Under the pieces are notes generated by a model. It did no database searches. It was not told the origin of the DNA and saw only the letters and a program-made list of their open reading frames with translations. From NCBI RefSeq assembly GCF_018595715.1, contig NZ_JAHEOJ010000025.1, positions 287,178 through 351,177 on the forward strand: DNA of 64,000 nucleotides. The letters run 5' to 3'. The position numbers and the translations under genes are program-made. This stretch comes from Glaciecola sp. XM2. Lineage in GTDB: Bacteria > Pseudomonadota > Gammaproteobacteria > Enterobacterales > Alteromonadaceae. Shown here piece after piece: positions 45,039 to 55,038 of the stretch (its first letter is position 1; each line of letters begins with the position of its first letter).

Positions 45039-45773
45039 ATGAGCATTGATGTTCAGACGGCCCCCAATCAGGTCAGCCTGTTACGCACAGAATTGGGACA
45101 AGCGTTAAATATTGGTCTAAAACACTTCGATGTCGATTACCTAGAAGGGAAAGAGTGTATTACGCGCACCGCTCAAGGGCGCGCTGAGGTGTATTTTTTT
45201 AACCACCATCAAACCGAACTCGTGCTTCGACATTATTACCGAGGCGGCTTACTAGGCAAGGTTAACAAAGATTGGTTTTTATATACCGGCATTGAAAATA
45301 CGCGCGGCTTTTTAGAGCTTGATGTGCTCGATTTTTTGCGCAGCAAAAACGTAGACGTTTCTAATGCGGTTGCCGCCCGAATTGTGCGCCAAGGTATGTT
45401 TTACCGTGCCGATATCATGACCGTCGCAGTACCGCATGCCCAAGAGCTTCATGAGATGCTCAAGCTGCATCCAGTGGACGACGAAATTTGGTCGGCAATT
45501 GGTACGGCTTTAGGCAAATTACACAATCTTGACGTTAGGCACGACGATATTAATGTCAAAAATATTTTGATCCGCGACAACAACGAAGTAGTGTTAATCG
45601 ATTTTGATAAGTGCCAGCAACAGCCTTATGGTAACTGGAAATCGGCAAATATCGCGCGCTTTTACCGCTCTTTAATAAAGCAGCATGGCCTACATAAGCC
45701 TTATCATTTTGTACAGTCCAATTGGGAAACCCTTGAGCTGGCTTACAACGAAGCGACTCGCAAAAATCCATAA
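45039..45773 (+). CDS. kdkA: 3-deoxy-D-manno-octulosonic acid kinase
   Basis: 244 residues, KdkA/RfaP kinase-like family. Phosphorylates Kdo of lipid A-Kdo, giving the single phosphorylated Kdo core of Haemophilus and Vibrio type. Motifs: RHYYRGG near the N-terminus, the catalytic loop VRHDDINVKNIL, and the metal-binding LIDFDKC. Next to coaD, a location shared with waaA-type clusters elsewhere. Confidence 0.93.
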   Translation: MSIDVQTAPNQVSLLRTELGQALNIGLKHFDVDYLEGKECITRTAQGRAEVYFFNHHQTELVLRHYYRGGLLGKVNKDWFLYTGIENTRGFLELDVLDFLRSKNVDVSNAVAARIVRQGMFYRADIMTVAVPHAQELHEMLKLHPVDDEIWSAIGTALGKLHNLDVRHDDINVKNILIRDNNEVVLIDFDKCQQQPYGNWKSANIARFYRSLIKQHGLHKPYHFVQSNWETLELAYNEATRKNP

Positions 45774-45851
45774 TGAGGGGCGATGACCCAAGACTTTGGG
45801 AGCAAATCAGAGCATATAGCCGCTCAAACGCATAATTGATTTGCAAAGTGA

Positions 45852-46409
<558 letters not shown>

Positions 46410-46492
46410 GTATTAGATTTACTGAATATGTAGACGCAAATTTTTGTCTGGCACGGGCGTAAAAATTTCCCAGTTTTGCTGCCGAACTTAAT

Positions 46493-47218
46493 TTATAGCT
46501 TCGGCGACCTTAGCGCATTATTGAGTTTAAAAGATATCTGCTGACGGATGCGTCTTAAGCGGTGAGATTTTACTCCTGAACGGCTTTGGACAGCATTTAT
46601 ATCACTGGCAACATCAGGCGCAGGCGCAAAGGGAAATGGTTTGATACCGTGTACGCTAATCTCCATTTCCCACCAATATTGTAAGTCGATATCTACTGGC
46701 CGCCCAAATTTTTCAGTATTTTTGAGTAAGTTTGCGGCACCTGTGGCACTTACAATTTGTGCACATGCACGCACGGGCACTTTATCAAACGTAACTAACT
46801 CTGACTTGCCATACATCTTCACCGCACTTGATTTACGAGGCCGATTAGGGTGGTCCGATAGTTTTACGTAATCAAAAACAAAACCCGACTCAATAAAGGT
46901 TTGTACGTCTGTTAAATCACTTTGGCAAACAATATCATCTTCGAGAATAATAGCGGCATCTAATCCCTTGTCTATGATGCTTTGCCATGCTTTACGATGA
47001 CTTAAATAACAACCAATTTCTCCAGGGGTAAGTGCCTTGTGGTACTGCACTTCATTCTTTTTGGGGGAATAATGGGCGAGACGCTCTTCTTCACTCATGA
47101 TGCGGCCGTCAACCGCAGGGATACGCTCAAAGGTTGCACCAATGCTTTGCAGTTGTTGCTCAACATTGCGTAAGCGTTCGTCGGAGCCGTCTAAGTTAAT
47201 AACGAATATGGGTAGCAT
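46493..47218 (-). CDS. Glycosyltransferase family 25 protein
   Basis: 241 residues. The N-terminus IFVINLDGSDERL, the GEIGCYLSHRKAW segment and ILEDDI (metal-binding acidic motif) are the signature of GT25, found in LPS galactosyltransferases of Haemophilus and Neisseria. Likely adds a sugar to lipooligosaccharide or core. Its placement next to kdkA fits the envelope theme. Acceptor and sugar are unknown. Confidence 0.9.
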   Translation of the reverse strand: MLPIFVINLDGSDERLRNVEQQLQSIGATFERIPAVDGRIMSEEERLAHYSPKKNEVQYHKALTPGEIGCYLSHRKAWQSIIDKGLDAAIILEDDIVCQSDLTDVQTFIESGFVFDYVKLSDHPNRPRKSSAVKMYGKSELVTFDKVPVRACAQIVSATGAANLLKNTEKFGRPVDIDLQYWWEMEISVHGIKPFPFAPAPDVASDINAVQSRSGVKSHRLRRIRQQISFKLNNALRSPKL

Positions 47219-47332
47219 ATTCCGCGTTCTCTCCTATTTATTCACATTGCGCTGGGTATAAGTGTAGCGTTTATGAACGTAAGTATGCCATAAGTCTAGT
47301 AAACATGATCAATACCGCAGCTTACGCGATGA

Positions 47333-48145
47333 TTATTTTTGGCACTTAATACAAAAAAACGTATTTCGCTGCCCAATCACTTTATTGCGAATAGGTGTTT
47401 GGCAAACATCACATGGCTCATGGGTGCGGCCATACACATGCAATTGTTGCGCGAAATAACCCGGACTACCGTCTGCTTGGGCGAAATCACGCAGTGTTGT
47501 TCCGCCTTGTTCAATGGCACTAGCGAGCACCAACTTGATATTTTGTGTGAGGCGCTCATAGCGTTTTTTGCTTACTTTGCCCGCCGCTCGTCTAGGGTCA
47601 ATGCCCGATTTAAAAAGCGACTCATTGGCGTAAATATTCCCCACCCCGACGACCACTGCGTTATCCATAATGAAGGCCTTAATGGGCATTTGTCGATTAC
47701 GAGAAAGCGTAAAGAGGCGTTGTGAGTCAAACTCATCGGTTAAAGGTTCTGGGCCTAGCTTTTGCAGCAGTGTAAGGGGCTCGCCACCTGCTTGTTGCCA
47801 TAAGCAACTGCCAAAGCGACGGGCGTCGTTAAGCACCAGCTTTTTCCCAGATGCCAGCTCAATCTCTACGTGATCATGCTTTTTTCGCTCGAGTGCTTTA
47901 TCGACCACGCGCATTTTGCCCGACATACCTAAATGCAACATCAAGGCGCCAACGGCAGTATTGATAAATAAATACTTAGCACGACGAGTCACGCTTAGTA
48001 CGGTTTGACCTTCAGCTAAATGTACTTGCTCAGGGATAGGCCAGCGCATCTGCCTTTGATGCACGAGAATGCGCGTAATGATTTGTCCTTCAACAAACGG
48101 GGCAATGCCCATACGGGTGACTTCTACTTCTGGTAACTCAGGCAT
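47333..48145 (-). CDS. mutM: Formamidopyrimidine-DNA glycosylase
   Basis: 270 residues. Removes 8-oxoguanine and Fapy lesions. The N-terminal PELPEVE carries catalytic Pro and Glu; the H2TH region VGNIYANESLFKSGIDP is intact. The C-terminal zinc finger has CDVCQTPI and CIKC. Family length is usual (269). The upstream gene on the same strand is an anchored protein 24 bases away. Confidence 0.97.
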   Translation of the reverse strand: MPELPEVEVTRMGIAPFVEGQIITRILVHQRQMRWPIPEQVHLAEGQTVLSVTRRAKYLFINTAVGALMLHLGMSGKMRVVDKALERKKHDHVEIELASGKKLVLNDARRFGSCLWQQAGGEPLTLLQKLGPEPLTDEFDSQRLFTLSRNRQMPIKAFIMDNAVVVGVGNIYANESLFKSGIDPRRAAGKVSKKRYERLTQNIKLVLASAIEQGGTTLRDFAQADGSPGYFAQQLHVYGRTHEPCDVCQTPIRNKVIGQRNTFFCIKCQK

Positions 48146-48169
48146 TTTTAACTTCGCGCTCGGATTGAT

Positions 48170-48646
48170 TTATGCTGTAGGCGGCAACAATTGCGCCATG
48201 GTCGGAAAATCTAGCAGGTATAACTCACCTTCATAAATAACATATGCAACCCCTTCGACCTCTAATAGGCCCATGATTTGCGCGGATGGCTGACCGGCCA
48301 CCGAAATACTAACTAAGTACGAGGGTGAAGCGGTGATCTCAGGCGCCAGTATCACTGGACTTGGGGCTAGGATGGCGCGCTGCCATTGAGCAACAAGCCT
48401 GTCAATATCATCACTTTGCATATCGGGCAGTAAATCAGCACTTGGGGCTGTAACACGCCAGCCGGTGCCAATGCGCTCAAAGGTCATTTGGTTGATTTGC
48501 AGGCTAACAATGAAGTCGCCTTCAGATACAACGGGTTTGGAGCTAGATTCATCACTCTCAAATAGACGGTCATAATTTAATACAACAATCAAAATGAGCA
48601 TGGAAAAAATCAGTACGTTGTTCCAAGCTTTTTGTGACAGTCTCAA
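48170..48646 (-). CDS. Unrecognised membrane-anchored protein upstream of mutM
   Basis: 158 residues. A short N-terminal anchor (NVLIFSMLILIVVLNY) followed by a soluble domain, probably periplasmic, with beta-rich segments (FIVSLQINQMTFERIG, LLEVEGVAYVIYEGELYLLD). I do not recognise the family. It lies 24 bases before mutM on the same strand and is likely co-transcribed with it. Confidence 0.75.
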   Translation of the reverse strand: MRLSQKAWNNVLIFSMLILIVVLNYDRLFESDESSSKPVVSEGDFIVSLQINQMTFERIGTGWRVTAPSADLLPDMQSDDIDRLVAQWQRAILAPSPVILAPEITASPSYLVSISVAGQPSAQIMGLLEVEGVAYVIYEGELYLLDFPTMAQLLPPTA

Positions 48647-48710
48647 GATCTGATGCCCTGCAAGAATGAGTGATGACTTAGCTTACCGCATTTTCTAAAG
48701 GGTAAAAACT

Positions 48711-48736
48711 AAAAACCCAGCCTAAGCTGGGTTTTT
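48711..48736 (-). terminator. Terminator of rpmB-rpmG
   Basis: AAAAACCCAGC / GCTGGGTTTTT with loop CTAA; the A tract gives a U tract on the minus-strand transcript. Confidence 0.88.
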
Positions 48737-48781
48737 ATGGAGACAATATCAACTCAATCGCTTGAGCAAAGGCACTAAGCC

Positions 48782-48937
48782 TTACTTGATTTTTGCTTCC
48801 TTGAACATGACGTGCTTACGCACTTTTGGGTCAAACTTTTTGATTTCCATTTTGCCCGGCATGTTACGCTTGTTTTTGTCTGTGGTGTAGTAAAAACCAG
48901 TTCCAGCAGATGATACTAATTTGATTTTATCACGCAT
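48782..48937 (-). CDS. rpmG: 50S ribosomal protein L33
   Basis: 51 residues ([14 protein letters not shown] at the start, KEAKIK at the end), too short for most automatic scans but complete. It lacks the zinc-binding cysteines, so it is the zinc-free type. AAGGA lies upstream. Follows rpmB by 11 bases, the conserved gammaproteobacterial pair. Confidence 0.97.
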   Translation of the reverse strand: MRDKIKLVSSAGTGFYYTTDKNKRNMPGKMEIKKFDPKVRKHVMFKEAKIK

Positions 48938-48948
48938 GATAGGATTCC

Positions 48949-49185
48949 TTAGACTTTCTCACCACGAGCACGGATGTCAGACAATACTGAATCAATACCC
49001 TTCTTATCAATAATACGCATACCTTTAGCGGTAAGACGCAATTTAACGAAACGATTTTCGCTTTCAACCCAAAAACGGTGTGTTTGTAGGTTAGGTAAGA
49101 AACGGCGACGTGTCGCGTTTCTAGCGTGTGAGCGGTTGTTACCCACTGCAGGACGCTTACCTGTAACTGCACATACTTTAGACAT
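48949..49185 (-). CDS. rpmB: 50S ribosomal protein L28
   Basis: 78 residues from the ATG at 49185 (GGAG upstream), as in E. coli; longer in-frame starts run into the promoter. [17 protein letters not shown] and [17 protein letters not shown] are family signatures. First gene of rpmB-rpmG. Confidence 0.97.
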   Translation of the reverse strand: MSKVCAVTGKRPAVGNNRSHARNATRRRFLPNLQTHRFWVESENRFVKLRLTAKGMRIIDKKGIDSVLSDIRARGEKV

Positions 49186-49205
49186 TTTTGTCTCCAAAAA
49201 ACTGT

Positions 49206-49239
49206 GTTTGCCGATTAACACCAGCAAACCGTATTGCTG
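49206..49239 (-). promoter_or_regulatory. Leader region of rpmB with alternative hairpins
   Basis: GTTTGC (49206-49211) can pair with GCAAAC (49224-49229); CAGCAA (49222-49227) can instead pair with TTGCTG (49234-49239). The two cannot form together. It could be a feedback site for L28, but this is inference. The remainder of 49240-49489 shows no gene. Confidence 0.35.
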
Positions 49240-49267
49240 TGTAACGCGATTAATTAAGAGGGCGCAT

Positions 49268-49296
49268 TTTATACAGGAATGCGCATAAAAATACAA
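49268..49296 (-). promoter_or_regulatory. Promoter of rpmB-rpmG
   Basis: On the minus strand, TTGTAT (49296-49291), a 17-base spacer and TATAAA (49273-49268), followed by a GC-rich discriminator (GCGCCC), as expected for stringently controlled ribosomal genes. The leader is about 75 nt and can form two competing hairpins. Confidence 0.6.
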
Positions 49297-49489
49297 CTAA
49301 AAATGATGAAAACGGCGATCTTTTCACGAATATGGGTTAAAAACGCCCCGTACCGCAATTTATTGTGTGGCGATGATATAGTTTACATGCCGCCAAACCC
49401 CATCACCGCGACGCTAATAATGAAGCAACATTATACAATGCAACACGGCTAAAGCACGATGATTATTTAGTCTATTCAAGTGTTTTATA

Positions 49490-50164
49490 TTACAAAAGGC
49501 CTCGCTGCGCAAAAGACGCCGCACGCCCATCGCCAATCACAAAATGATCTAGCACGCTAACGTCAATAAGCGCCATGGCCTGCTTTATTTTTTGCGTAAT
49601 GGAAATATCAGACTGACTTGGCTCCGCTAAACCACTGGGGTGATTGTGCGCCAAAATAACCGCTGCGGCATTATCTTCCATGGCTTGTTTCACAAGCTCT
49701 CTTGGATACACCGCCGCGCTGTTAATAGTGCCTTGGAACATTTCACGATAGGCAATCAGTTGATGTTGTGAATCGAGCATGAGCATCGCGAATACTTCAC
49801 GAGGTTTATCGCGCAGCTGACTAATAAGGTAGCTAGAAGCGTCATCGGCATGACAAAAGCTGCGCTCCCTGATCATTTGCTCACTGAGGTGGCGCTTTTG
49901 TAATTCGATACTGGCCTGCAACATGGCATATTTTGCACTACCAAAACCTGGCGTAGTAAGCACCTTGCGTTTTGGTGCTTGTAACAGGGCGCGTAACGAA
50001 CCATGACTTTGCAAAGCGGTTTTTGCTAATTGCACGGCATTTTGCCCTTTTACGCCGGTTTGAAGAAAAATAGCTAATAACTCTGCATCACTTAAAGTAT
50101 GCGCGCCATAGTGCATTAGCTTTTCACGAGGACGTTCTTGTTGTGGCCAGTCGAGTATTTTCAT
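49490..50164 (-). CDS. radC: RadC-family JAMM domain protein
   Basis: 224 residues from the ATG at 50164, with AAGGA upstream; a longer frame to 50269 would overlap coaBC. The C-terminal JAMM/MPN+ motif HNHPSG...D (metal-binding) is intact; an N-terminal helix-hairpin-helix-like part precedes it. The biochemical role of RadC is unsettled. Divergent from coaBC, with only 90 bases between starts. Confidence 0.95.
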   Translation of the reverse strand: MKILDWPQQERPREKLMHYGAHTLSDAELLAIFLQTGVKGQNAVQLAKTALQSHGSLRALLQAPKRKVLTTPGFGSAKYAMLQASIELQKRHLSEQMIRERSFCHADDASSYLISQLRDKPREVFAMLMLDSQHQLIAYREMFQGTINSAAVYPRELVKQAMEDNAAAVILAHNHPSGLAEPSQSDISITQKIKQAMALIDVSVLDHFVIGDGRAASFAQRGLL

Positions 50165-50254
50165 GTTCCCATCCTTGGATAACAATGTTTTAATAATAAG
50201 AGTGAAGACTCTCGCATATGTACAAGCTGTATGTTGTACGCGATTTGGAAGAAT

Positions 50255-51487
50255 ATGCAACTTGAACAAAAGAATGTATTAGTAGGCGTCAGCGGTGGTA
50301 TTGCCGCGTATAAAACGCCTGACTTGGTCAGAAAACTCAAAGCGCAAGGTGCCAATGTACGAGTCGTATTAACCGAATCTGCAACGCATTTTGTGTCAAG
50401 CTTATCGCTACAAGCAGTCTCAGGCGAAAAGGTCTCTACGCATTTATTAGATGAAGACGCAGAAGCGGGCATGGGTCATATTGAGCTTGCACGCTGGGCA
50501 GATATCTTTTTAATTGCCCCAGCTACCGCAAATATCATGGCCAAACTCGCTCATGGCTTAGCCGATGATTTGCTCACCACACTTTACTTAGCCACGCCCG
50601 CGCCGGTGCTGATTGCGCCGGCGATGAATCAACAGATGTGGGCAGCGCCCGCAACCACTGCAAATTTTGAATTATTATTGTCTCGTGGCGTCACGACTAT
50701 TGGGCCTGCAGCGGGCGAACAAGCATGCGGCGATATGGGATATGGCCGCATGGCAGAGCCAGCCGAAATCGTTGAGGCGCTATGCGCACACTGCGAAATG
50801 TACCTAAACGAAGCCCCCCGTGAGACCATTCTTAAAGGCAAACGCATATTAATTACCGCAGGACCTACGCGCGAAGCAATAGATCCTGTGCGTTATATTA
50901 GCAACCACAGCTCAGGCAAAATGGGGTTTGCACTTGCCGAGCAGGCAAAGAATTTGGGTGCAGAGGTGATTTTAGTTGCCGGTCCAGTATCACTCGAAAC
51001 TCCCGTAGGCGTGACTCGATACGATGTCATTAGCGCCCAGCAGATGCTAGATACTGTCGAACAACACGTTGATCAAGCTGATATTTTTATTGCTTGTGCA
51101 GCGGTAGCAGATTATAAAGTTGCACGTGAGAACGCACAAAAGCTGAAAAAGAGTGGCGATGAGCTCACTATTGCGTTTACGCAAAATCCAGATATTTTAA
51201 AAACAGTGGCGAGTCGCTCAAACCCTCCATTTACACTTGGGTTTGCAGCTGAAACGGAAAACGTTGAGGAATACGCTCGGATAAAACTCAATAAGAAACG
51301 TTTGAACATGATCGCAGCGAATGACGTATCAATTCCCGGATTAGGATTTAATTCCGATCGAAATGCGCTTATGATAATTACAAAAAACACGACGCATCGG
51401 CTTGCTCCCGAGACAAAAGATGCACTCGCTCTTAGCTTGCTAAAAATAATGCACGAAGAGTATACACACTTACAAGAAGTCAGATAG
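50255..51487 (+). CDS. coaBC: Bifunctional phosphopantothenoylcysteine decarboxylase / synthetase
   Basis: 410 residues from the ATG at 50255, just after GGAAG. The CoaC half (1-190) has [19 protein letters not shown] and [13 protein letters not shown] with the active-site Cys. The CoaB half (about 195-410) begins [20 protein letters not shown] and binds CTP. Makes 4'-phosphopantetheine, later used by CoaD of this window. In E. coli dut comes next; here slmA follows after seven bases. Confidence 0.96.
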   Translation: MQLEQKNVLVGVSGGIAAYKTPDLVRKLKAQGANVRVVLTESATHFVSSLSLQAVSGEKVSTHLLDEDAEAGMGHIELARWADIFLIAPATANIMAKLAHGLADDLLTTLYLATPAPVLIAPAMNQQMWAAPATTANFELLLSRGVTTIGPAAGEQACGDMGYGRMAEPAEIVEALCAHCEMYLNEAPRETILKGKRILITAGPTREAIDPVRYISNHSSGKMGFALAEQAKNLGAEVILVAGPVSLETPVGVTRYDVISAQQMLDTVEQHVDQADIFIACAAVADYKVARENAQKLKKSGDELTIAFTQNPDILKTVASRSNPPFTLGFAAETENVEEYARIKLNKKRLNMIAANDVSIPGLGFNSDRNALMIITKNTTHRLAPETKDALALSLLKIMHEEYTHLQEVR

Positions 51488-51494
51488 GTTACAC

Positions 51495-52082
51495 ATGCCT
51501 GCAGCTAAAAAACCAAATAGAAAAGCACAAATCCTGCAATCCTTAGCCGGCATGCTGGAAACCCATCACGGTCAACGTATCACTACTGCAAAACTTGCAG
51601 AAGAGGTAGGTGTATCTGAAGCCGCCTTATATCGTCACTTCCCTTCAAAAGCGAGAATGTTTGAAGGTTTGATTGAGTTTATTGAAGAAACGTTGTTTTC
51701 ACGCATTAATAAAATTATAAATGATGAAAAAGACGCATCGGCTCGTTGCCAATTGATTCTGCATCTATTGTTAGGCTTTGCCGAAAAGAACCCGGGCATC
51801 ACCCGCATATTAAATGGCGATGCGCTAATGGGCGAGCAAGAGCGCTTACGTGAGCGAATAGCGCAGCTATTTGACCGCTTAGAGGTCCAGCTCAAGCAAA
51901 TATTACGCGAGCGTAAACTACGTGAAGGCAAAACGGTAAATGTGGATGAGGCACTGCTAGCGAATCTGCTGATTTGTTTTGTCGACGGAAAAATCAATCA
52001 ATATGTGCGCAGTCAGTTCCAGCGCCGCCCCACCGCTCAATTCAATGAACATTGGGCGCATATCAAAAGCGCTTATTTGTAA
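51495..52082 (+). CDS. slmA: Nucleoid occlusion factor SlmA
   Basis: 195 residues, TetR-like. The helix-turn-helix ([27 protein letters not shown]) and overall length match SlmA, which binds chromosomal sites and blocks FtsZ rings over the nucleoid. Seven bases after coaBC, so likely co-transcribed. Followed by a strong hairpin. Confidence 0.95.
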   Translation: MPAAKKPNRKAQILQSLAGMLETHHGQRITTAKLAEEVGVSEAALYRHFPSKARMFEGLIEFIEETLFSRINKIINDEKDASARCQLILHLLLGFAEKNPGITRILNGDALMGEQERLRERIAQLFDRLEVQLKQILRERKLREGKTVNVDEALLANLLICFVDGKINQYVRSQFQRRPTAQFNEHWAHIKSAYL

Positions 52083-52083
52083 T

Positions 52084-52118
52084 AAAAAAGGCGCTGATGA
52101 TATCCATCGGCGCCTTTC
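52084..52118. terminator. Terminator between slmA and the M28 peptidase gene
   Basis: AAAAAAGGCGCTGATG / CATCGGCGCCTTT with a short ATATC loop and one G-T pair; serves the converging transcripts. Confidence 0.75.
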
Positions 52119-52138
52119 ATTTTCTTTACCTTCGGCGC

Positions 52139-53803
52139 TTACTTACGCCCGAATGTATTTCCAAAAAAGCTATCTTCATTCCACACTGGGCGCTGCGGTG
52201 CATCAGCAAGTGTTTGACCGATCTCAAAATTGACTTGCGTGAACGTACGCGCGGCATTCCAATTGAAATCTTGATTCATGTCATCTGATGGACGATGATA
52301 ATGTGTTGCCAAAAAAGTATTGAGTACTTGGCTACCATCAATCTCAGGATCTTTTGACTTTATGCCCGTAACTAAAAATACGGCAGGGATCCCTTCTCTT
52401 ACAAAAGCATAGTGATCAGAGCGAGTAAACAAGTTAAGTTCTGGCCACGGATCGTCGGTCAGCGTAATGCCTGCATTCGCTACAGCACTTTCAACATAAC
52501 CGCCCATCGAGCTATGACTCGCACCAAAGGCAATGACATCTGACGACTCATAGGTCAGTAATGGCATATCAAGATTCACATTAGCCACTAGCGACTCTTT
52601 GGGTACTGTTGGATTTTTTACAAAGTAGTCAGCCCCTAACAGCCCTCTTTCTTCGCCGGTTACCGCTAAAAACATAATTGAACGCGCAGGCGCTTTGGGC
52701 AGACTCGCAAACATTCTAGCGGTTTCAATCAACACCGAGGTGCCTGAAGCATTGTCAAGCGCCCCGTTATTAATGCGATCTAATTCAACTGATTTAGAAA
52801 TGCCTAAATGGTCAGAGTGTGCAGTGAAGACTATGTATTCATCTTTTAAATCCGGGTCGCTACCTGGTAACACACCCGCTACGTTTGGACTAGTGAACTC
52901 ATCGTGCGTAGAGGCGCTCTTTAAACGCGCCGTTGCTGGCAAAGCAAAACCAGTAGGCACTTCATCGGCTTCAATTTGAGCATAGATATCCGCAGCAGAA
53001 ACGGGTGCGTTTTCAAATAAAACCGCAGCGGTATCCATATTTACAAAAGCACGAACTTCTAGTTGTGGAAAGGTATTGCCCACGTTACCTTGAGGGTCTA
53101 CCCAACGCAGTCTTGGCGCATGAATTGAGGTTAGCGAACGCTCATACGGACGTCTTTTTTCGCCGGCAGGCGTTTGCAATGTAATGTAGCCTACCGCACC
53201 GTTGTCCACAGCATATTTTGATTTTTGTGCACTAGACGCCAGATGGGTGCCCTCTTCACTGTTAAGACCGCTTGGTCTGCCGCTTAGTGCAACAACGATT
53301 TTGCCTTCTACATCTAGGCCAGCATAATCATTATGACCAAACTCTTCGGCAATGATGCCATAGCCAACAAAGACCATGGGGGCAGAAAGTTCTGCGCTAG
53401 TGCGCACCGGGTCCGCGCCCATAATGAAATCTTTTGGGTAGTTAAAGCTGTGCTCACCTGCGTCAGTGTTAATCACAAACTCCGGAGACTCTTGCACAAG
53501 TAGCGCACGCCTAAAGCCAACGCGCTGCATAAACGTATCGTTGTCGCCAGCAGGCGTTAGACCGAATTTTTTGAATTCTCCAGCAATATATAAAGATGCA
53601 ATCTCATGACCACGAGTACCGGTATCTCGGCCTTCGAGCAGATCATCGGCTAAAAAGCTCATATGAGATTGAATGTTGGCAATGCTCGGCTGAGGGCTTG
53701 ATGCAGCTTGCTGCGTTATTGATGAAGTTTGTGCGCAACCGAATGTTGCTAAGCTGACCACAGCGACAACAAGCATTGAGCGAATAGATGGTGATGAAGA
53801 CAC
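52139..53803 (-). CDS. M28-family metallopeptidase lipoprotein
   Basis: 554 residues. The N-terminus has a lipobox (LATFGC), so it is lipid-anchored in the envelope. A PA-type insert (about 130-270) precedes the M28 catalytic core. Zinc ligands and catalytic residues are visible: AHSDHLG, NGALDNASG, GEERGLLG, NVNLDMP and HYHRPSDD. Aminopeptidase-type, releasing amino acids from peptides. Together with the S9 and DUF885 proteins it points to peptide scavenging. Own promoter; convergent with slmA. Confidence 0.93.
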   Translation of the reverse strand: MSSSPSIRSMLVVAVVSLATFGCAQTSSITQQAASSPQPSIANIQSHMSFLADDLLEGRDTGTRGHEIASLYIAGEFKKFGLTPAGDNDTFMQRVGFRRALLVQESPEFVINTDAGEHSFNYPKDFIMGADPVRTSAELSAPMVFVGYGIIAEEFGHNDYAGLDVEGKIVVALSGRPSGLNSEEGTHLASSAQKSKYAVDNGAVGYITLQTPAGEKRRPYERSLTSIHAPRLRWVDPQGNVGNTFPQLEVRAFVNMDTAAVLFENAPVSAADIYAQIEADEVPTGFALPATARLKSASTHDEFTSPNVAGVLPGSDPDLKDEYIVFTAHSDHLGISKSVELDRINNGALDNASGTSVLIETARMFASLPKAPARSIMFLAVTGEERGLLGADYFVKNPTVPKESLVANVNLDMPLLTYESSDVIAFGASHSSMGGYVESAVANAGITLTDDPWPELNLFTRSDHYAFVREGIPAVFLVTGIKSKDPEIDGSQVLNTFLATHYHRPSDDMNQDFNWNAARTFTQVNFEIGQTLADAPQRPVWNEDSFFGNTFGRK

Positions 53804-53980
53804 AAAACATCCTTAGAGGAAAATGATGGCGTCTTTATATCACAATCAAAATACATTTTTGTACGCAATATATATCTATTAACATTTTCTTACATATTGG
53901 TGATGAAGCGCTTATGTGTAGGCTTCTTGATGGCAGACAAGTAACATGGTTACTTGCTATGCTCGTAAAAATGACTTATA

Positions 53981-53994
53981 AGAACATATGTTCT
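53981..53994. promoter_or_regulatory. Palindrome, likely operator of the TetR gene
   Basis: AGAACATATGTTCT, a perfect 14-base palindrome 24 bases before the TetR start codon; autoregulation is the usual arrangement for this family. Confidence 0.55.
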
Positions 53995-54017
53995 CATTTT
54001 GCAATGCAGGATTTACC

Positions 54018-54587
54018 ATGCCCAAGCAGCCTAAATATCAATTAGAAAAAGTTTTAGAAGGTGCACTTCCACTCGTATTGGAACTCGGTTATCGGGGCTG
54101 CTCTATGGCCACACTTATTAGTAGTACAGGTTTTAACCGACGTGCTTTTTACATACAATTTCACAATAAAGAAGACTTCTTTGAGGCACTATTAAACCAT
54201 TATCTACATGCTCATTTAATGCCTTTAAATCAATATCTTAGAGAATCTTTTAATGTTCAAGAATGCATTCATGCATATTTTAAAGCCTATCAACAACACA
54301 TTCATCGCAAAGGTTGCTTGTTGACTAAGTTAGTGCTTGAAATGGGCAATGAAAATAATGCCATACAGCATCAAGCTCGATGGTTCTATGACCAACTACA
54401 ATTAGATTTTATTGCGCTGCTCGAACGTGCACAACAACATGATATGTTGGCGAAAAATGTAAATGTGGAACAACAAGCGCTCAAATTGACGTGCTTAGCG
54501 CAAGGATTTGCCATCTCGAATCAAATTGTTCAAGGAGAAGAAGATGCAACACTGTTAATAGAATCAATATTCTCTTTACCGGTGTAA
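54018..54587 (+). CDS. TetR-family transcriptional regulator
   Basis: 189 residues from the ATG at 54018 (AGGA six bases upstream); a longer start at 53988 lies inside the palindrome. N-terminal helix-turn-helix: SMATLISSTGFNRRAFYIQFHNKEDFFEALL. The C-terminal ligand domain is variable. No transporter or enzyme gene lies directly beside it, so its target is not clear; the closest genes are an M28 peptidase (divergent) and DUF1820. Confidence 0.9.
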   Translation: MPKQPKYQLEKVLEGALPLVLELGYRGCSMATLISSTGFNRRAFYIQFHNKEDFFEALLNHYLHAHLMPLNQYLRESFNVQECIHAYFKAYQQHIHRKGCLLTKLVLEMGNENNAIQHQARWFYDQLQLDFIALLERAQQHDMLAKNVNVEQQALKLTCLAQGFAISNQIVQGEEDATLLIESIFSLPV

Positions 54588-54667
54588 AACATGCCTGCTC
54601 TATCCTTGAAATAAGGTCTGTTTGCCCTCAAATAAGCTTCTCGAATTCACATGTAATGGTAAGCAGT

Positions 54668-54991
54668 ATGGCAACTTCTCAAGCAATTTATAAAGTACAG
54701 TTTATTAGTAGTGGTCAGCGCTATGAGGTGTATGTGCGTGAATTACAAACTAGCCAAATATTTGGTTTTATTGAAATTGCTGACTTTGTTTGGGATAACC
54801 ACACCGAAATAGTGCTTGACCCAAGCCATGAAAAACTCAAAGATGAGTTTGCAAAGGTGAAGCGTACCTACATTCCCATGCATAACGTATTGAGAATCGA
54901 TCAGGTAGAAAAACAGGGTAGCGCGAAAATCAGCCAGCTATCTGATAAGGTAACCGCACTTCATTCACCTATTTATACACCGAAAAAATAG
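54668..54991 (+). CDS. DUF1820 family protein
   Basis: 107 residues from the ATG at 54668; GGTAAG lies just upstream. The pattern AIYKVQFISSGQRYEVYVREL, FGFIEIADFVW, then a Pro-rich end is that of DUF1820, a small cytoplasmic protein of gammaproteobacteria with no established role. An in-frame run of codons goes further upstream, overlapping the TetR gene, but its composition does not look coding. Confidence 0.85.
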   Translation: MATSQAIYKVQFISSGQRYEVYVRELQTSQIFGFIEIADFVWDNHTEIVLDPSHEKLKDEFAKVKRTYIPMHNVLRIDQVEKQGSAKISQLSDKVTALHSPIYTPKK

Positions 54992-55038
54992 GCTAGTTAC
55001 TGCGAATATCGCATAGCCGTTTCAATGCGGGACACAAT

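Noticed and set aside
50165..50269. Longer N-terminus of radC
   Set aside because: It would overlap the start of coaBC and lacks a ribosome binding site; the ATG at 50164 has AAGGA.
53981..53994. GAAC-N4-GTTC read as a LexA (Cheo-type) box
   Set aside because: That form belongs to Gram-positive LexA; this genome uses the CTG-N10-CAG form, seen at 58470.
54491..54667. Long upstream extension of the DUF1820 frame
   Set aside because: It overlaps the TetR gene and encodes a Cys/Arg/Ser-rich stretch unlike the family; the ATG at 54668 fits the DUF1820 start.
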